A DNA stretch of 33,059 nucleotides from Burkholderiales bacterium (GCA_947372225.1 CANBSV010000021.1:1-33059), one strand, 5' to 3'. Shown: positions 15,002-23,957, counted from the stretch's first letter. Numbers and translations are program-made. The notes: a model not told the origin generated them from the letters alone.

Positions 15002-15595
15002 TCAGTGGGTCGTTGATTCCTTGGGCAGCTTGGCCAGCTTGATCTCGGTCATGCGGCGCGCGCCATGCTCGTGCATCAGGCGCAGGTGGTCAGGGCGCAG
15101 CCGGTCGTGGGCCACCGCGAGGCGATCGAGGAATTCGAGCCACAAGCCGGAATCCAGTTGCTCTTCGGTCGTCGGCGTTTGCGGCGGCTTGTCTTCGCCC
15201 CACACCTCGAACTGGTAGTCGGCTTCAGCCCAGTCGTACAGCGACTCGAATTCCGACTCCATTCGCATGGCGTTGGGATCGGCACCGGCTTCGAGGAGGA
15301 TGCGAACCATCTCGGTGTCCATGCTGAGCAACGCGGCAAACAGCGGGCTGCTGCCATCGTCGCTCAGACGCTTGGGATCGGCGCCCAGGGCGAGCATTTC
15401 GCGCACGACGTCGTAGCGGGGAACCTCTTCGGACATGCCGAGCTCGCCAATCACTTCTTCGAGCAGCGTGGTGTCGGTGTCGAGGTCATCGTTGATATCG
15501 AAACCATCGGCGACCATCTTGCGCATGGTTTCGAGGTTGCCCGCGCGTGCGGCGGCCTTGAATTCTTCGTACAGGTCTTCTGGATCGGCAGACAT
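15002..15595 (-). CDS. Ankyrin-repeat protein
   Basis: Predicted 197-residue cytoplasmic protein without signal peptide. The N-terminal 'DPEDLYEEFKAAARAGNLETMRKMVADGFDIN' and later 'DVVREMLALGADPKRLSDDGSSPLFAALLSMDTEMVRILLEAGADPN' are ankyrin repeats (about three, the middle one degenerate). The last ~80 residues are acidic and then basic, with no repeat pattern. Such proteins bind other proteins; the partner cannot be inferred. The ATG at 15595, with GGAG upstream, starts directly at the first helix; an open extension to 15745 overlaps the upstream gene and is compositionally odd. It ends 14 bases from the convergent phosphoglycerol transferase gene. Confidence 0.78.
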   Translation of the reverse strand: MSADPEDLYEEFKAAARAGNLETMRKMVADGFDINDDLDTDTTLLEEVIGELGMSEEVPRYDVVREMLALGADPKRLSDDGSSPLFAALLSMDTEMVRILLEAGADPNAMRMESEFESLYDWAEADYQFEVWGEDKPPQTPTTEEQLDSGLWLEFLDRLAVAHDRLRPDHLRLMHEHGARRMTEIKLAKLPKESTTH

Positions 15596-15707
15596 CGTCG
15601 GAAAACTCCACAGGGGTTGGTTGAAACGCTCAGAGCGCGCGGCCGCGATGTTAGCGACCGGCGGACCGCCATGCCGCGGGGCGCGCGGACGCCGATCACC
15701 GAAGGCG

Positions 15708-16994
15708 TCAAAGGTCTTGCAAAAACGCGCGCACCGCGCCTTCAAAGGCGGCGGGCTTTTCGAGCGCGCTCATGTGCGCCGCGCCATCGATCAGCGCCCA
15801 TCGTGAGCCGGCAATCGCGTGGGCCACCGATTGCATCTGCGCCGCGGGCGTGCCGAGATCGTCACTCGCGGCCATGACCAGCGTGGGCAACTGGATGCGC
15901 GACAGGCGTGATGTGGTGTCGTGGTTCATCACCGCGTGGCAGGCGCTGAGGTAGCCGGCCAGCGGCGTGCTCACGAGCCGGCGCTGCCAGCGCCCCACCG
16001 TGGCGGCCTGGGCGGAGCGGAAGCCCTCGCTGAACCAGCGCTGCATGGTGCCGTCGGCCACCGCTTCAATGCCCTGGTCTGCGACGGTGGCAATGCGCTG
16101 CTGCCACTGCGCCCGGGCTGCGGCGTCGTAGCCCGAGCACGCGTTGGCGATCACCACCGCCTTGAGCCGCTCGGGGCAGCGCACGGCGAGTTCCTGGCCG
16201 ACCATGCCGCCCAGCGACAGGCCGATCCACACGACCGGCCCGCTTTGAAAACGGTTGTCGAGCTCGCTCAGCAGCCGCTCGGCGTCGCCGGCCAGGTCGG
16301 CCATCGTGTAGGCGCCGGCTGGGGTGTCGGAGTCACCGTGGCCGCGGTGGTCGTAGCAAATCACTCGGTTGTGGCTCGACAGCGAGTTGGCCAGTTCGTC
16401 CCACATGCTGACGTCGCTGCCCAGCGCGTGGCTGAGCACGATGGTGTGCTGCGGCGAGCCGACCTTGCGCGGTTCGCGCACGGTGTAGTGCAAGGCGGGC
16501 GTGCCGGTGCTGCGAAACGACCGGCCGGTGGCGGGCATGGGCGCTTCGGTGGCGGCCAGCGGTGACGGCGGTTTGCCGATCTCGCGCAGCAGCCGCGCGG
16601 CGATGCCCATGCCGGTGTTGGCTGCAGGCACACCCGCGTAGATGGCGGTTTGCATCAGCACTTCCTTGACGTCGTCGGGGCTGAGCTGCGTTTCGGGATT
16701 GCCCGAACCTTCGACGCCTGGCACGCCACCGCCGGTGAGCGCGGCGCGCAGGTGCAGCTCGAACTCTTCCCAGCGGCCCAGCGAGGCGGTGATCGCCATC
16801 ACGATGACGCGGCGCGTCTTGATGTCCAGCCCCGGGCGGCCCCAGATCTCGTGCCAGGCGTAGCGGGTGATGAAGTTCTGGAATTCGGCGGTGAAATCGT
16901 TGGCGCTGGCCACCGATTTGTCGACCCAGGCGTCGCCCAGCATGCGGCGCCGGTTGCGCATGCCGCGCTCGAGGTCGTGGTCATAGGGATCCAT
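15708..16994 (-). CDS. PcaC-PcaD fusion: 4-carboxymuconolactone decarboxylase / 3-oxoadipate enol-lactonase
   Basis: Predicted 428-residue bifunctional enzyme of the protocatechuate branch of the beta-ketoadipate pathway. Residues ~1-140 are the decarboxylase: 'MRNRRRMLGDAWVDKS', 'WHEIWGRPGLDIKTRRVIVMA', 'EEFELHLRAAL' with the acid and His of the active site, and 'YAGVPAANTGM'. About a dozen residues ('PGVEGSGNPETQ') are inserted before 'DVKEVLMQ' compared with ordinary PcaC. Residues ~165-428 are an alpha/beta hydrolase: 'VVWIGLSLGGMVGQELA' (nucleophile Ser), Asp in 'ASDDLGTP', His in 'DGAAHMSALEKP'. GGAG lies 8 bases before the ATG. The order is decarboxylase first, whereas the actinobacterial PcaL fusion, as I recall it, has the hydrolase first. 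No other pca gene is nearby. Confidence 0.9.
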   Translation of the reverse strand: MDPYDHDLERGMRNRRRMLGDAWVDKSVASANDFTAEFQNFITRYAWHEIWGRPGLDIKTRRVIVMAITASLGRWEEFELHLRAALTGGGVPGVEGSGNPETQLSPDDVKEVLMQTAIYAGVPAANTGMGIAARLLREIGKPPSPLAATEAPMPATGRSFRSTGTPALHYTVREPRKVGSPQHTIVLSHALGSDVSMWDELANSLSSHNRVICYDHRGHGDSDTPAGAYTMADLAGDAERLLSELDNRFQSGPVVWIGLSLGGMVGQELAVRCPERLKAVVIANACSGYDAAARAQWQQRIATVADQGIEAVADGTMQRWFSEGFRSAQAATVGRWQRRLVSTPLAGYLSACHAVMNHDTTSRLSRIQLPTLVMAASDDLGTPAAQMQSVAHAIAGSRWALIDGAAHMSALEKPAAFEGAVRAFLQDL

Positions 16995-17332
16995 GGGGTC
17001 GTCTCCGTTGAGGTGGGTGAAGATGATGGCCGAAAGTGGCCGCGTGTCATAAAAGAAGACGGATCCGGGCGGCTGTCAACAAGGCCATTTCCCTAGGCCG
17101 GTCGAGTCAGCGCCTGACTAGGATGCGCCCGATGGAAAAGCAGGTGATGCCACGTTGTTTGTGGCTCGCGGTGGAAACACTGAGGGCCAGAATTCTCTAC
17201 GCATCGCTGATGCGCAGGCTCGGAGTGGGTATGCGTTCGCCCTGAACCTCGCCGTTCCGCGGGGTTGTCAGTGAACTGAAAAGGTGCCTCGGTAACATCC
17301 GGGGCTTCTTGTTCACACCCACTGAGCCACCC
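16995..17332. other. Gap between the divergent pca fusion gene and ppa
   Basis: About 340 bases with no supported gene; short open frames here lack any familiar motif. It must carry both promoters. For ppa, TAACAT at 17293-17298 is a possible -10 about 35 bases before the ATG, but no good -35 sits at the right spacing; TTGTCA at 17265-17270 is too far (22 bases). For the pca fusion gene no promoter is evident. No regulator gene for pca genes lies beside it. Confidence 0.4.
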
Positions 17333-17872
17333 ATGAGCTTCGACAAAGTCTCCCCCGGAAAGAAGGCCCCCGAGCAGTTCAACGTGATCATCGAGATCCC
17401 GATGAACGCTGACCCCGTCAAGTACGAGGTCGACAAGGAAAGCGGCGCGCTGTTCGTTGACCGCTTCATGAGCACCGCCATGCACTACCCGTGCAACTAC
17501 GGCTACGTGCCGCAGACCATCTCCGGCGACGGCGATCCGGTCGATGTGCTGGTGATCACCCCGTTCCCGCTGGTCGCCGGTTGCGTGGTGACGTGCCGTG
17601 CGATCGGCATGCTCAACATGGAAGACGAAGCGGGCATGGACGCGAAGCTGCTGGCCGTGCCGATCGACAAGCTGCTGCCGATTTACTCGAAGTGGCAAAA
17701 GCCCGAAGACCTGCACGAGTTGCAGTTGCGCACGATTCAGCACTTCTTCGAGCACTACAAGGACCTCGAGCCCAACAAGTGGGTCAAGGTTCAGGGCTGG
17801 TCGGGCCCCGAAGCGGCCCACGAGGAAATCTCCTCGGGCATTGCCAATTACAAGAAATCGATCACCGGCTGA
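17333..17872 (+). CDS. ppa: Inorganic pyrophosphatase (family I)
   Basis: Cytoplasmic, Mg-dependent enzyme that splits pyrophosphate to phosphate and so pulls biosynthetic reactions forward. It has 179 residues, close to E. coli Ppa (176). The signature 'DGDPVDVLV' carries the metal-binding Asp residues. 'EIPMNADPVKYEVDKESGALFVDR', 'HYPCNYGYVPQT' and the C-terminal 'HFFEHYKDLEPNKWVKVQGW' match the family throughout. The ATG at 17333 gives the usual 'MSFDKVSPGK' start; an in-frame upstream start at 17309 adds 8 residues and is less likely. A GC-rich hairpin follows the stop. Confidence 0.97.
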   Translation: MSFDKVSPGKKAPEQFNVIIEIPMNADPVKYEVDKESGALFVDRFMSTAMHYPCNYGYVPQTISGDGDPVDVLVITPFPLVAGCVVTCRAIGMLNMEDEAGMDAKLLAVPIDKLLPIYSKWQKPEDLHELQLRTIQHFFEHYKDLEPNKWVKVQGWSGPEAAHEEISSGIANYKKSITG

Positions 17873-17889
17873 TCCCGGCGCGTTCCCGA

Positions 17890-17914
17890 GCCCGGCGCTG
17901 ATTGGCCGCCGGGC
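17890..17914 (+). terminator. GC hairpin after ppa
   Basis: Perfect 8-base stem GCCCGGCG (17890-17897) and CGCCGGGC (17907-17914) with a 9-base loop, 17 bases after the ppa stop. No T-run follows, so it may be only a weak or factor-assisted terminator, or an RNA 3'-end stabiliser. Confidence 0.35.
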
Positions 17915-17977
17915 ACGGAACCTCGCACCGGTTTTCGCGCTCTGACCGACCTTCAACCCCGCCTGAAGGGCCATCCC

Positions 17978-20713
17978 GTGAATTCATCCGTGCGCGCTGT
18001 TGCCGTTGTGCTGTCCTTCAGTTTTGCGGCGCTGTGCGCGGCGCCGAGCGCCTCGGCGCAGGCGTTGCCGACGGGTGTGAGCCGCGTGCAGTCGGTCGAA
18101 GGCATCGACGAGTACCTGCTGGCCAATGGCCTGCAGGTTCTGCTGATCCCCGATGACTCCAAGCCCACGACCACGGTCAACCTGACCTATCACGTGGGCT
18201 CGCGTCACGAGAACTACGGGGAGACCGGCATGGCGCACCTGCTGGAGCACCTGCTGTTCAAGGGCTCGCCGAACCACCCCAAGGTCTGGGCCGAGTTCAC
18301 CCGGCGCGGCCTGGCCGCCAACGGCAGCACCTGGTTCGACCGCACCAACTACACCGCGAGCTTCTCGGCCAACGACGACAACCTGCGCTGGTATCTGGGC
18401 TGGCAGGCCGACTCGATGACCCACAGCTACATCGCCCGGCGCGACCTCGACACCGAGATGACGGTGGTGCGCAACGAGATGGAAATGGGCGAGAACAGCC
18501 CGGACCGCATCCTGTTCTCGAAGACGTTGGCCACGATGTACCAGTGGCACAACTACGGCAAGGACACCATCGGCGCGCGCGCCGACGTCGAAAACGTCGA
18601 CATTCCTCGGTTGCAGGCGTTCTACCGCCAGTACTACCAGCCCGACAACGCGACGCTGATCGTGTCGGGCAAGTTCCCGCGCCAGCAGATCCTGCCGTGG
18701 ATCGCGCAGACCTATGGCGCGATTGCCAAGCCCACGCGTGTGCTGCCCGCGCTGTACACGCTGGACCCTGTGCAAGACGGCGAGCGCAGCATCACGCTGC
18801 GGCGCAGCGGCGGCGTGCCGGTGCTGTACGCCGGCTATCACGTGCCGCCCGGTGCGCACCCTGATTACGCGTCTGTGGAGCTTCTCGACCTGATCATGGG
18901 CGAGGCCCCGGCCGGCCGGCTGCACAAGCGACTCACCGAAAAAGGCCTGGCGGCCACCACGTTCGCTTTCTCGATGGGCCTGGCCGAGCCGGGGTTCGCG
19001 CTGTTCGGCGCGCAACTGGGCCCCAATCAGGACGTGGAGGCGGCACGCAGCGAACTGCTGGCAACGCTGGAATCGGTGGCGCGCGAGCCGATCACCGCCG
19101 AGGAACTCGAGCGCGCCAAGACCAAGTGGCTCAAGGGCTGGGAACTGGCCTTCACCAACCCCGAGACGGTGGGAATTTCGCTCAGCGAGAGCGTGGCTCA
19201 GGGCGACTGGCGGCTGTTCTTCCTGACGCGCGATCGTGTGCGTGATGCCACGCTGGCCGATGTGCAGCGAGTGGCGGAGCAACGCTTGTTGACCTCCAAC
19301 CGCACGTTGGGCGTGTATCTGCCGTCAGAGCAACCGCAGCGGGCACCGGTACCTGCACGGGTCGATGTGGCCGCCGAGCTCAAGGGCTTCAAGCCCCAAG
19401 TTGCTGCCGCTGCCGTCGAGGCGTTCGAGGCCACGCCGGCCAACATCGAGCGGCGCACGCAGCGCTTCAACCTGGGCGGTGTGCAGGTGGCGCTGCTGCC
19501 CAAGGGCACACGCGGCGCGGCAGTGCATGCAACGATGACCTTGCGCTTTGGCAACGAGAAGACGCTCTTCGGCCAGACCGAAGTGGCCGAGGCCGTGGCC
19601 GAGCTGCTCGACAAGGGCAGCCAGACCACGACGCGCCAGCAGGTGCAAGACCGGCTCGACGCGCTCAACACCGAAATGAGCATCAGCGGTGGCGCAGGCT
19701 TCGTGAGCGTGCGACTGAGTTCGCGACGCGGCCAGCTGGTCGAGGCGATCGCGCTGGTGGGCGATCTGCTGCGCCACCCGAGCCTGCCGGCCGATGCCCT
19801 TGAGGAGGTGCGCCGTCAGTCACTGTCGGCGATCGAGCAGCAACGCAAGGAGCCGCAGGCGGTGGTGGCCAACGCGCTGGCGCGACTGGGCAACCCCTAT
19901 CCGAGGGGCGATTTACGCTACGCACGCACGTTCGACGAGATCGTGCAGGACGTGGGCAACGTGACACTCGAGCAGGTGCGCGAACACCACCGGCGTTTCT
20001 ACGGCGCGTCATCCGGCGAGTTCTCGGCGGTGGGCGACATGGACGTGGCCGCGGTGCGCAAGGCGCTGCAGTCCGCGCTGGGCGACTGGACCAGCAGCGA
20101 GCCCTACACCCGCGTGCCCGACCCGCTGGTGACGGTGCCGCCCGAGCGGCTGTTGCTGGCCACGCCCGACAAGCAAAACGCCACCATGCTCGTCGAGTAC
20201 CCGCTGCCGCTGACCGACAACGATGCCGACTACGCCGCGCTCACCATGGCGAACTACCTGCTCGGATCGGGTGGCAATTCGCGGCTGTGGAAGCGCATCC
20301 GCGAGGTCGAGGGCCTGTCGTACGACGTGCGCAGCTCGATCGGCTGGAACAGCTTTGAGCCGAACTCCGAATGGAAGGCCAGCGCGATCTTCGCGCCGCA
20401 AAACCAGCCCAAGGTGGAAGCAGCGTTCCGCGAAGAGCTGACTCGCGCGCTGAAAGACGGCTTCACCGCGCAGGAGCTTGCCGAAGGGCAACGTGGTTTG
20501 TTGAGTTACCGGCGGCTGTCACGCGCTCAGGACGCTTCGGTGGCTGGTGCGCTGGCCAACAACCTGCACGTGGGGCGCACTTTTGCTCGCGCAGCCGAGG
20601 TCGATGCGCAGCTCCAAGCGCTCACGCTGGATCAGGTCAACGCGGCCTTGCGCCGGCACATCAAGCCCGAGGGTTTCGTGTTTGGCTTTGCGGGCGACTT
20701 CAAGAAGCCTTGA
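17978..20713 (+). CDS. Secreted M16 (insulinase-family) zinc protease
   Basis: Predicted 911-residue periplasmic protease similar in layout to PqqL-type enzymes. An N-terminal signal peptide ends near 'SASA|QAL' (27/28). The first M16 unit holds the inverted zinc motif H87-L-L-E90-H91 ('HLLEHLLFKG') with the third ligand E167 ('VVRNEMEMGENSP') 76 residues later. The second unit, from ~490, has the same fold signals ('LRFGNEKTLFGQTEVAEAVAELLDKG') but lacks the zinc motif, as in two-domain M16 proteins, and ends with 'LLGSGGNSRLWKRIREVEGLSYDVRSSIGW', a substrate-holding element. The start is GTG at 17978 with AAGGG just upstream. Its last 14 bases overlap the end of the convergent gene. Natural substrate unknown; these enzymes degrade peptides in the periplasm. 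Confidence 0.92.
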   Translation: MNSSVRAVAVVLSFSFAALCAAPSASAQALPTGVSRVQSVEGIDEYLLANGLQVLLIPDDSKPTTTVNLTYHVGSRHENYGETGMAHLLEHLLFKGSPNHPKVWAEFTRRGLAANGSTWFDRTNYTASFSANDDNLRWYLGWQADSMTHSYIARRDLDTEMTVVRNEMEMGENSPDRILFSKTLATMYQWHNYGKDTIGARADVENVDIPRLQAFYRQYYQPDNATLIVSGKFPRQQILPWIAQTYGAIAKPTRVLPALYTLDPVQDGERSITLRRSGGVPVLYAGYHVPPGAHPDYASVELLDLIMGEAPAGRLHKRLTEKGLAATTFAFSMGLAEPGFALFGAQLGPNQDVEAARSELLATLESVAREPITAEELERAKTKWLKGWELAFTNPETVGISLSESVAQGDWRLFFLTRDRVRDATLADVQRVAEQRLLTSNRTLGVYLPSEQPQRAPVPARVDVAAELKGFKPQVAAAAVEAFEATPANIERRTQRFNLGGVQVALLPKGTRGAAVHATMTLRFGNEKTLFGQTEVAEAVAELLDKGSQTTTRQQVQDRLDALNTEMSISGGAGFVSVRLSSRRGQLVEAIALVGDLLRHPSLPADALEEVRRQSLSAIEQQRKEPQAVVANALARLGNPYPRGDLRYARTFDEIVQDVGNVTLEQVREHHRRFYGASSGEFSAVGDMDVAAVRKALQSALGDWTSSEPYTRVPDPLVTVPPERLLLATPDKQNATMLVEYPLPLTDNDADYAALTMANYLLGSGGNSRLWKRIREVEGLSYDVRSSIGWNSFEPNSEWKASAIFAPQNQPKVEAAFREELTRALKDGFTAQELAEGQRGLLSYRRLSRAQDASVAGALANNLHVGRTFARAAEVDAQLQALTLDQVNAALRRHIKPEGFVFGFAGDFKKP

Positions 20714-21854
20714 AGGGTACGCGCTCGTTGAGTTCGTCCATGTAGTGGTCGATGCCTGCACCTTCGCGCTGCAGGACATCAGCCACCGCCTGGGCGAACT
20801 GCGGGTGCGCCAGCCAGTGCGCCGAGTGCGTTTGCACCGGCAGCAGGCCGCGCGCCATCTTGTGCTCGCCTTGCGCGCCACCCTCGAAGCGCCTGTACCC
20901 GTGCGCCATGCACCACGCCAGAGGCTGGTAGTAGCAGGCCTCGAAGTGCAGACAGCTCACTGGTTCCGTCGCCCCCCAGTAGCGTCCAAATGCCGTGCCG
21001 CGCTCATCGTCGATGCCGATCAATGACGCAGCGATGCGCTCGCCCTCGCGGCTGGCAATGAACAGCAGCCAGTGTTCGGGCATCGTACTAGCCATGCGGC
21101 TGAAGAAGTCGCGAGTCAGGTACGGCGTGGAGCGGTGCGCCTGGTAGGTCAGCGTGTAGCAGCGATAGAAAAAGTCCCAATCCGCCTCAGCGATCTCGCG
21201 CCCGCGCAGCGCCTCGAAGTGCACGCCGGCATCGACCACTCGACGTCGCTCCTGCTGGATCTTCTTGCGCTTTTCGCGCTGCAAGCTGGCGAGGAAATCA
21301 GTGAAGTCGACCCAGGGTGCCGCCTCGCGCTGCGTCCAGTGAAACTGCACGGTGCTGCGCAACATCCAGCCGGCGCTGCGCGCGGCGACAGTGTCGGCTT
21401 CATCCATGAACAGCAGATGCGCTGACGACAGGCCGCCTTGGGCCGCGTACTGCTCCATGGCGCGGAGCAACGCAACGCGCGAAGCCTGGTCGCGAGCGAG
21501 CAGCCTGGGTCCGGGCACCGGTGTGAAAGGCACTGCGCTCAGCAGCTTGGGGTAATAGTCAAGACCATGCCTGCGGTAGGCGTCGGCCCAGGCCCAGTCG
21601 AACACGTATTCGCCGTAGGAGTGGTCCTTGACGTAAAGCGGGCAGGCGGCCACCAGCGTGTCGTCTTCGTTTAGCGATAAAAACTGTGCCCGCCAGCCCG
21701 CATCTGCGCTGGCGCTGTGCGAATCGTGCAGCGCCGACAGGTACTCATGGCGCATGAACGGCGTGGCGCTTTGTTGCGCGGCTAGCAGTGCATTCCACTG
21801 CGCGGCGTCAATTCCAGCGGGGTGGTCGTGAACCCGGATGACATAATTCTTCAA
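20700..21854 (-). CDS. FemAB/GNAT-like protein (DUF482, 'peptidoglycan biosynthesis' family)
   Basis: Predicted ~384-residue cytoplasmic protein of the FemAB-like branch of the GNAT fold. Signatures are 'TPFMRHEYLSALHDSHSA', 'DFLASLQREKRKKIQQERRRV', 'FYRCYTLTYQAHRSTPYLTRDFF' and 'FEGGAQGEHKMARGLLPVQTHSAHWL'. The family is common in proteobacteria, but its reaction is not settled as far as I know; an aminoacyl or acyl transfer is guessed from the fold. The start is uncertain: TTG at 21854 ('MKNYVIRVHDHPAGIDAAQW', with GGGTGA upstream) fits best; GTG at 21878 would overlap the divergent gene. No ATG is in frame there. Its 3' end overlaps that of the M16 protease gene by 14 bases. Confidence 0.8.
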   Translation of the reverse strand: MKNYVIRVHDHPAGIDAAQWNALLAAQQSATPFMRHEYLSALHDSHSASADAGWRAQFLSLNEDDTLVAACPLYVKDHSYGEYVFDWAWADAYRRHGLDYYPKLLSAVPFTPVPGPRLLARDQASRVALLRAMEQYAAQGGLSSAHLLFMDEADTVAARSAGWMLRSTVQFHWTQREAAPWVDFTDFLASLQREKRKKIQQERRRVVDAGVHFEALRGREIAEADWDFFYRCYTLTYQAHRSTPYLTRDFFSRMASTMPEHWLLFIASREGERIAASLIGIDDERGTAFGRYWGATEPVSCLHFEACYYQPLAWCMAHGYRRFEGGAQGEHKMARGLLPVQTHSAHWLAHPQFAQAVADVLQREGAGIDHYMDELNERVPFKAS

Positions 21855-21885
21855 CGCTGTTTCACCCGGCGTGAGCACCCTGAAA

Positions 21886-23571
21886 ATGCCCCCAAAACCC
21901 ACGGTCAAAGTCGCTCTGGCGCAGATCAATCCGACCGTGGGAGACCTCGCGGGCAATGCCGCAAAGATCGTGGAGTTCGCTCGTCGTGCCCATGTCCAGG
22001 GTGCCCTTTTGGTGATCACGCCCGAGTTGAGCCTTTGCGGTTACCCCCCCGAAGACTTGCTGCTCAGACCGGCGTTCATGCAGGCCTGTGAGGATGCGCT
22101 GGCAGACTGCGCCAAGGCGCTGGCGGACTTGCCGGGTTTGCATGTGGTGGTCGGTCATCCGCATCAATGGGGTGATCGCGGCGATGTTAGGACCAAGTCG
22201 CACGCGGTGCCTGTGCGCCACAACGCAGCCTCGGTGCTCAGCGAGGGTCGCGTGATCGCCACCTACTGCAAGCGCGAATTGCCCAACTACCAGGTGTTCG
22301 ACGAGCGGCGCTACTTTGCTTCGGGGCGCGATGCCGGTCGGGGTGCGGTGGTGTTCGGCGTGGGCGGAGTGCGCTTCGGGCTGGCGATTTGCGAGGATGC
22401 CTGGTTTGACGAGCCTGCCCGTTCGGCACAGGCTGCTGGCGCGCAGGTGCTGTGCGTGCTCAATGCCTCGCCGTATCACCTGGGCAAGGTCGACGAGCGC
22501 GAAGCGCGCATGGGCGAACGTGCCCGCGACGTCGGCTTGCCGCTGCTTTACGCGCACCTTTGCGGCGGCCAGGACGAGGTGGTCTTTGATGGCGCGTCGT
22601 TTGCGGTCGATGCCGATGGCCGCGTCGTGGCGCGCGCTGCCATGTTCGAAGAAGCGCTGCTCATGCTTGAGGTGTCGGCCGACGCGCTGAGCGGCGAAAT
22701 CACCGAGGTTCCGTGTCTCGAGGCGCAGGCCTGGGGCGCGCTGGTCACCGGCGTTCGCGACTACATCGGCAAGAACGGCTTTCCCGGCGCGCTGATCGGA
22801 CTGAGTGGTGGCGTCGATTCGGCGCTGGTGCTGGCCGTGGCAGTGGACGCTCTGGGGGCCGGCAAGGTGCGCACGGTGATGATGCCGTCGCCGTATACCG
22901 CCGACATCTCCTGGATCGACGCGCGCGACATGGCCGATCGCCTGGGCGTTCGTTACGACGAAATCTCGATCGCGCCGATGTTCGATGCGTTCAAGCAAGG
23001 CCTGGCCGCCGAATTCACCGGCCTCCCCGAAGACACGACCGAGGAAAACATCCAGGCGCGCATCCGCGGCACCTTGCTGATGGCGCTGTCGAACAAGTTC
23101 GGATCCATCGTGCTGACCACCGGCAACAAGAGCGAGATGGCCACCGGTTACTGCACGTTGTATGGCGACATGGCCGGCGGCTTCGCGGTCATCAAGGACG
23201 TGGCCAAGACGCTGGTGTACCGGCTGTGTCACTGGAAGAACGCGCAACCCAACGGTGGCCTCGGAGAGGTGATCCCGATGCGCATCCTGTCCCGCGCGCC
23301 GTCGGCCGAATTGAGGCCAGACCAGAAGGATCAGGACAGCCTTCCCGAGTATTCGGTGCTCGACGAGGTGGTCGAGCGCTACATGGAAAACGACCAGAGC
23401 ATCGACAGCATCGTGGCCGCCGGATTCGAGCGCGCCGACGTCGAGCGGGTCACCCGGCTGATCAAGATCAACGAATACAAGCGGCGCCAGGCGCCGGTGG
23501 GAATCCGCATCACTCACCGAGCATTCGGGCGCGACTGGCGCTACCCGATCACCTCGAAGTTCCGCGCTTAA
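21886..23571 (+). CDS. nadE: Glutamine-dependent NAD(+) synthetase
   Basis: Makes NAD from deamido-NAD, ATP and glutamine, the last step of NAD synthesis. It has 561 residues in two domains. The N-terminal nitrilase-type glutaminase (~1-265) has the Glu-Lys-Cys triad E47 ('TPELSLCGYPPEDLL'), K129 ('CKRELPNYQVFDE') and C169 ('LAICEDAWF'). The C-terminal synthetase (~280-561) has the ATP-pyrophosphatase loop 'LSGGVDSALVLA' at 306-317 and 'TTGNKSEMATGYCTLYGDMAGGF'. The ATG at 21886 gives 'MPPKPTVKVALAQINPTVGD'; a GTG at 21871 would add 5 residues. It starts only 31 bases from the divergent gene's TTG, so its promoter must overlap that gene. The PII gene follows 34 bases after its stop. Confidence 0.96.
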   Translation: MPPKPTVKVALAQINPTVGDLAGNAAKIVEFARRAHVQGALLVITPELSLCGYPPEDLLLRPAFMQACEDALADCAKALADLPGLHVVVGHPHQWGDRGDVRTKSHAVPVRHNAASVLSEGRVIATYCKRELPNYQVFDERRYFASGRDAGRGAVVFGVGGVRFGLAICEDAWFDEPARSAQAAGAQVLCVLNASPYHLGKVDEREARMGERARDVGLPLLYAHLCGGQDEVVFDGASFAVDADGRVVARAAMFEEALLMLEVSADALSGEITEVPCLEAQAWGALVTGVRDYIGKNGFPGALIGLSGGVDSALVLAVAVDALGAGKVRTVMMPSPYTADISWIDARDMADRLGVRYDEISIAPMFDAFKQGLAAEFTGLPEDTTEENIQARIRGTLLMALSNKFGSIVLTTGNKSEMATGYCTLYGDMAGGFAVIKDVAKTLVYRLCHWKNAQPNGGLGEVIPMRILSRAPSAELRPDQKDQDSLPEYSVLDEVVERYMENDQSIDSIVAAGFERADVERVTRLIKINEYKRRQAPVGIRITHRAFGRDWRYPITSKFRA

Positions 23572-23605
23572 ACTTCCGTCACGCATTCGTCATCAGGAGT
23601 CCCGC

Positions 23606-23944
23606 ATGAAGCAGATCACTGCAGTCATCAAACCGTTCAAGCTCGAAGAAGTGCGCGAGGCGTTGGCTGAGGTGGGCGTGACCGGCCTGACCGTGACGGA
23701 AGTCAAAGGCTTCGGGCGTCAAAAGGGCCACACTGAGTTGTATCGCGGTGCCGAGTACGTGGTCGATTTCTTGCCGAAGGTCAAAGTTGAGGTGGTGGTC
23801 AAGGGATCCGATGTCGAGCGCTGCATCGAGGCGATCGTCAAGGCGGCCAAAACGGGCAAGATTGGAGACGGAAAGATTTTCGTGACCAGCGTAGAGCGCG
23901 TGGTTCGCATCCGCACCGGAGAGACCGACGAAGACGCGGTTTGA
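23606..23944 (+). CDS. glnB: PII nitrogen-regulatory protein
   Basis: Trimeric cytoplasmic signal protein that senses 2-oxoglutarate, ATP/ADP and, through uridylylation, glutamine; it controls glutamine synthetase modification and nitrogen transcription. It has the standard 112 residues. Y51 in the T-loop 'TELYRGAEYVVDF' is the uridylylation site; 'KPFKLEEVREAL' and 'GKIGDGKIFV' are PII signatures. AGGAG precedes the ATG by 7 bases. It is placed after nadE in a likely two-gene operon; a link to glutamine-dependent NAD synthesis is plausible because some PII proteins bind NadE, but that is general knowledge and not shown here. It could equally be called glnK; no amtB gene is adjacent, which favours glnB. 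A strong terminator follows. Confidence 0.95.
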   Translation: MKQITAVIKPFKLEEVREALAEVGVTGLTVTEVKGFGRQKGHTELYRGAEYVVDFLPKVKVEVVVKGSDVERCIEAIVKAAKTGKIGDGKIFVTSVERVVRIRTGETDEDAV

Positions 23945-23957
23945 CCCGTTTGAACTG

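Noticed and set aside
16995..17332. Short frames in the gap before ppa
   Set aside because: No motif, no ribosome site and no coding character; treated as non-coding.
17984..19282. Open frame of 432 codons on the minus strand
   Set aside because: Antisense of the M16 protease; composition is that of a reverse-frame artefact.
21862..23586. Open frame of 574 codons on the minus strand
   Set aside because: Exact antisense of nadE, which has a complete catalytic set; no recognisable motif in the reverse product.
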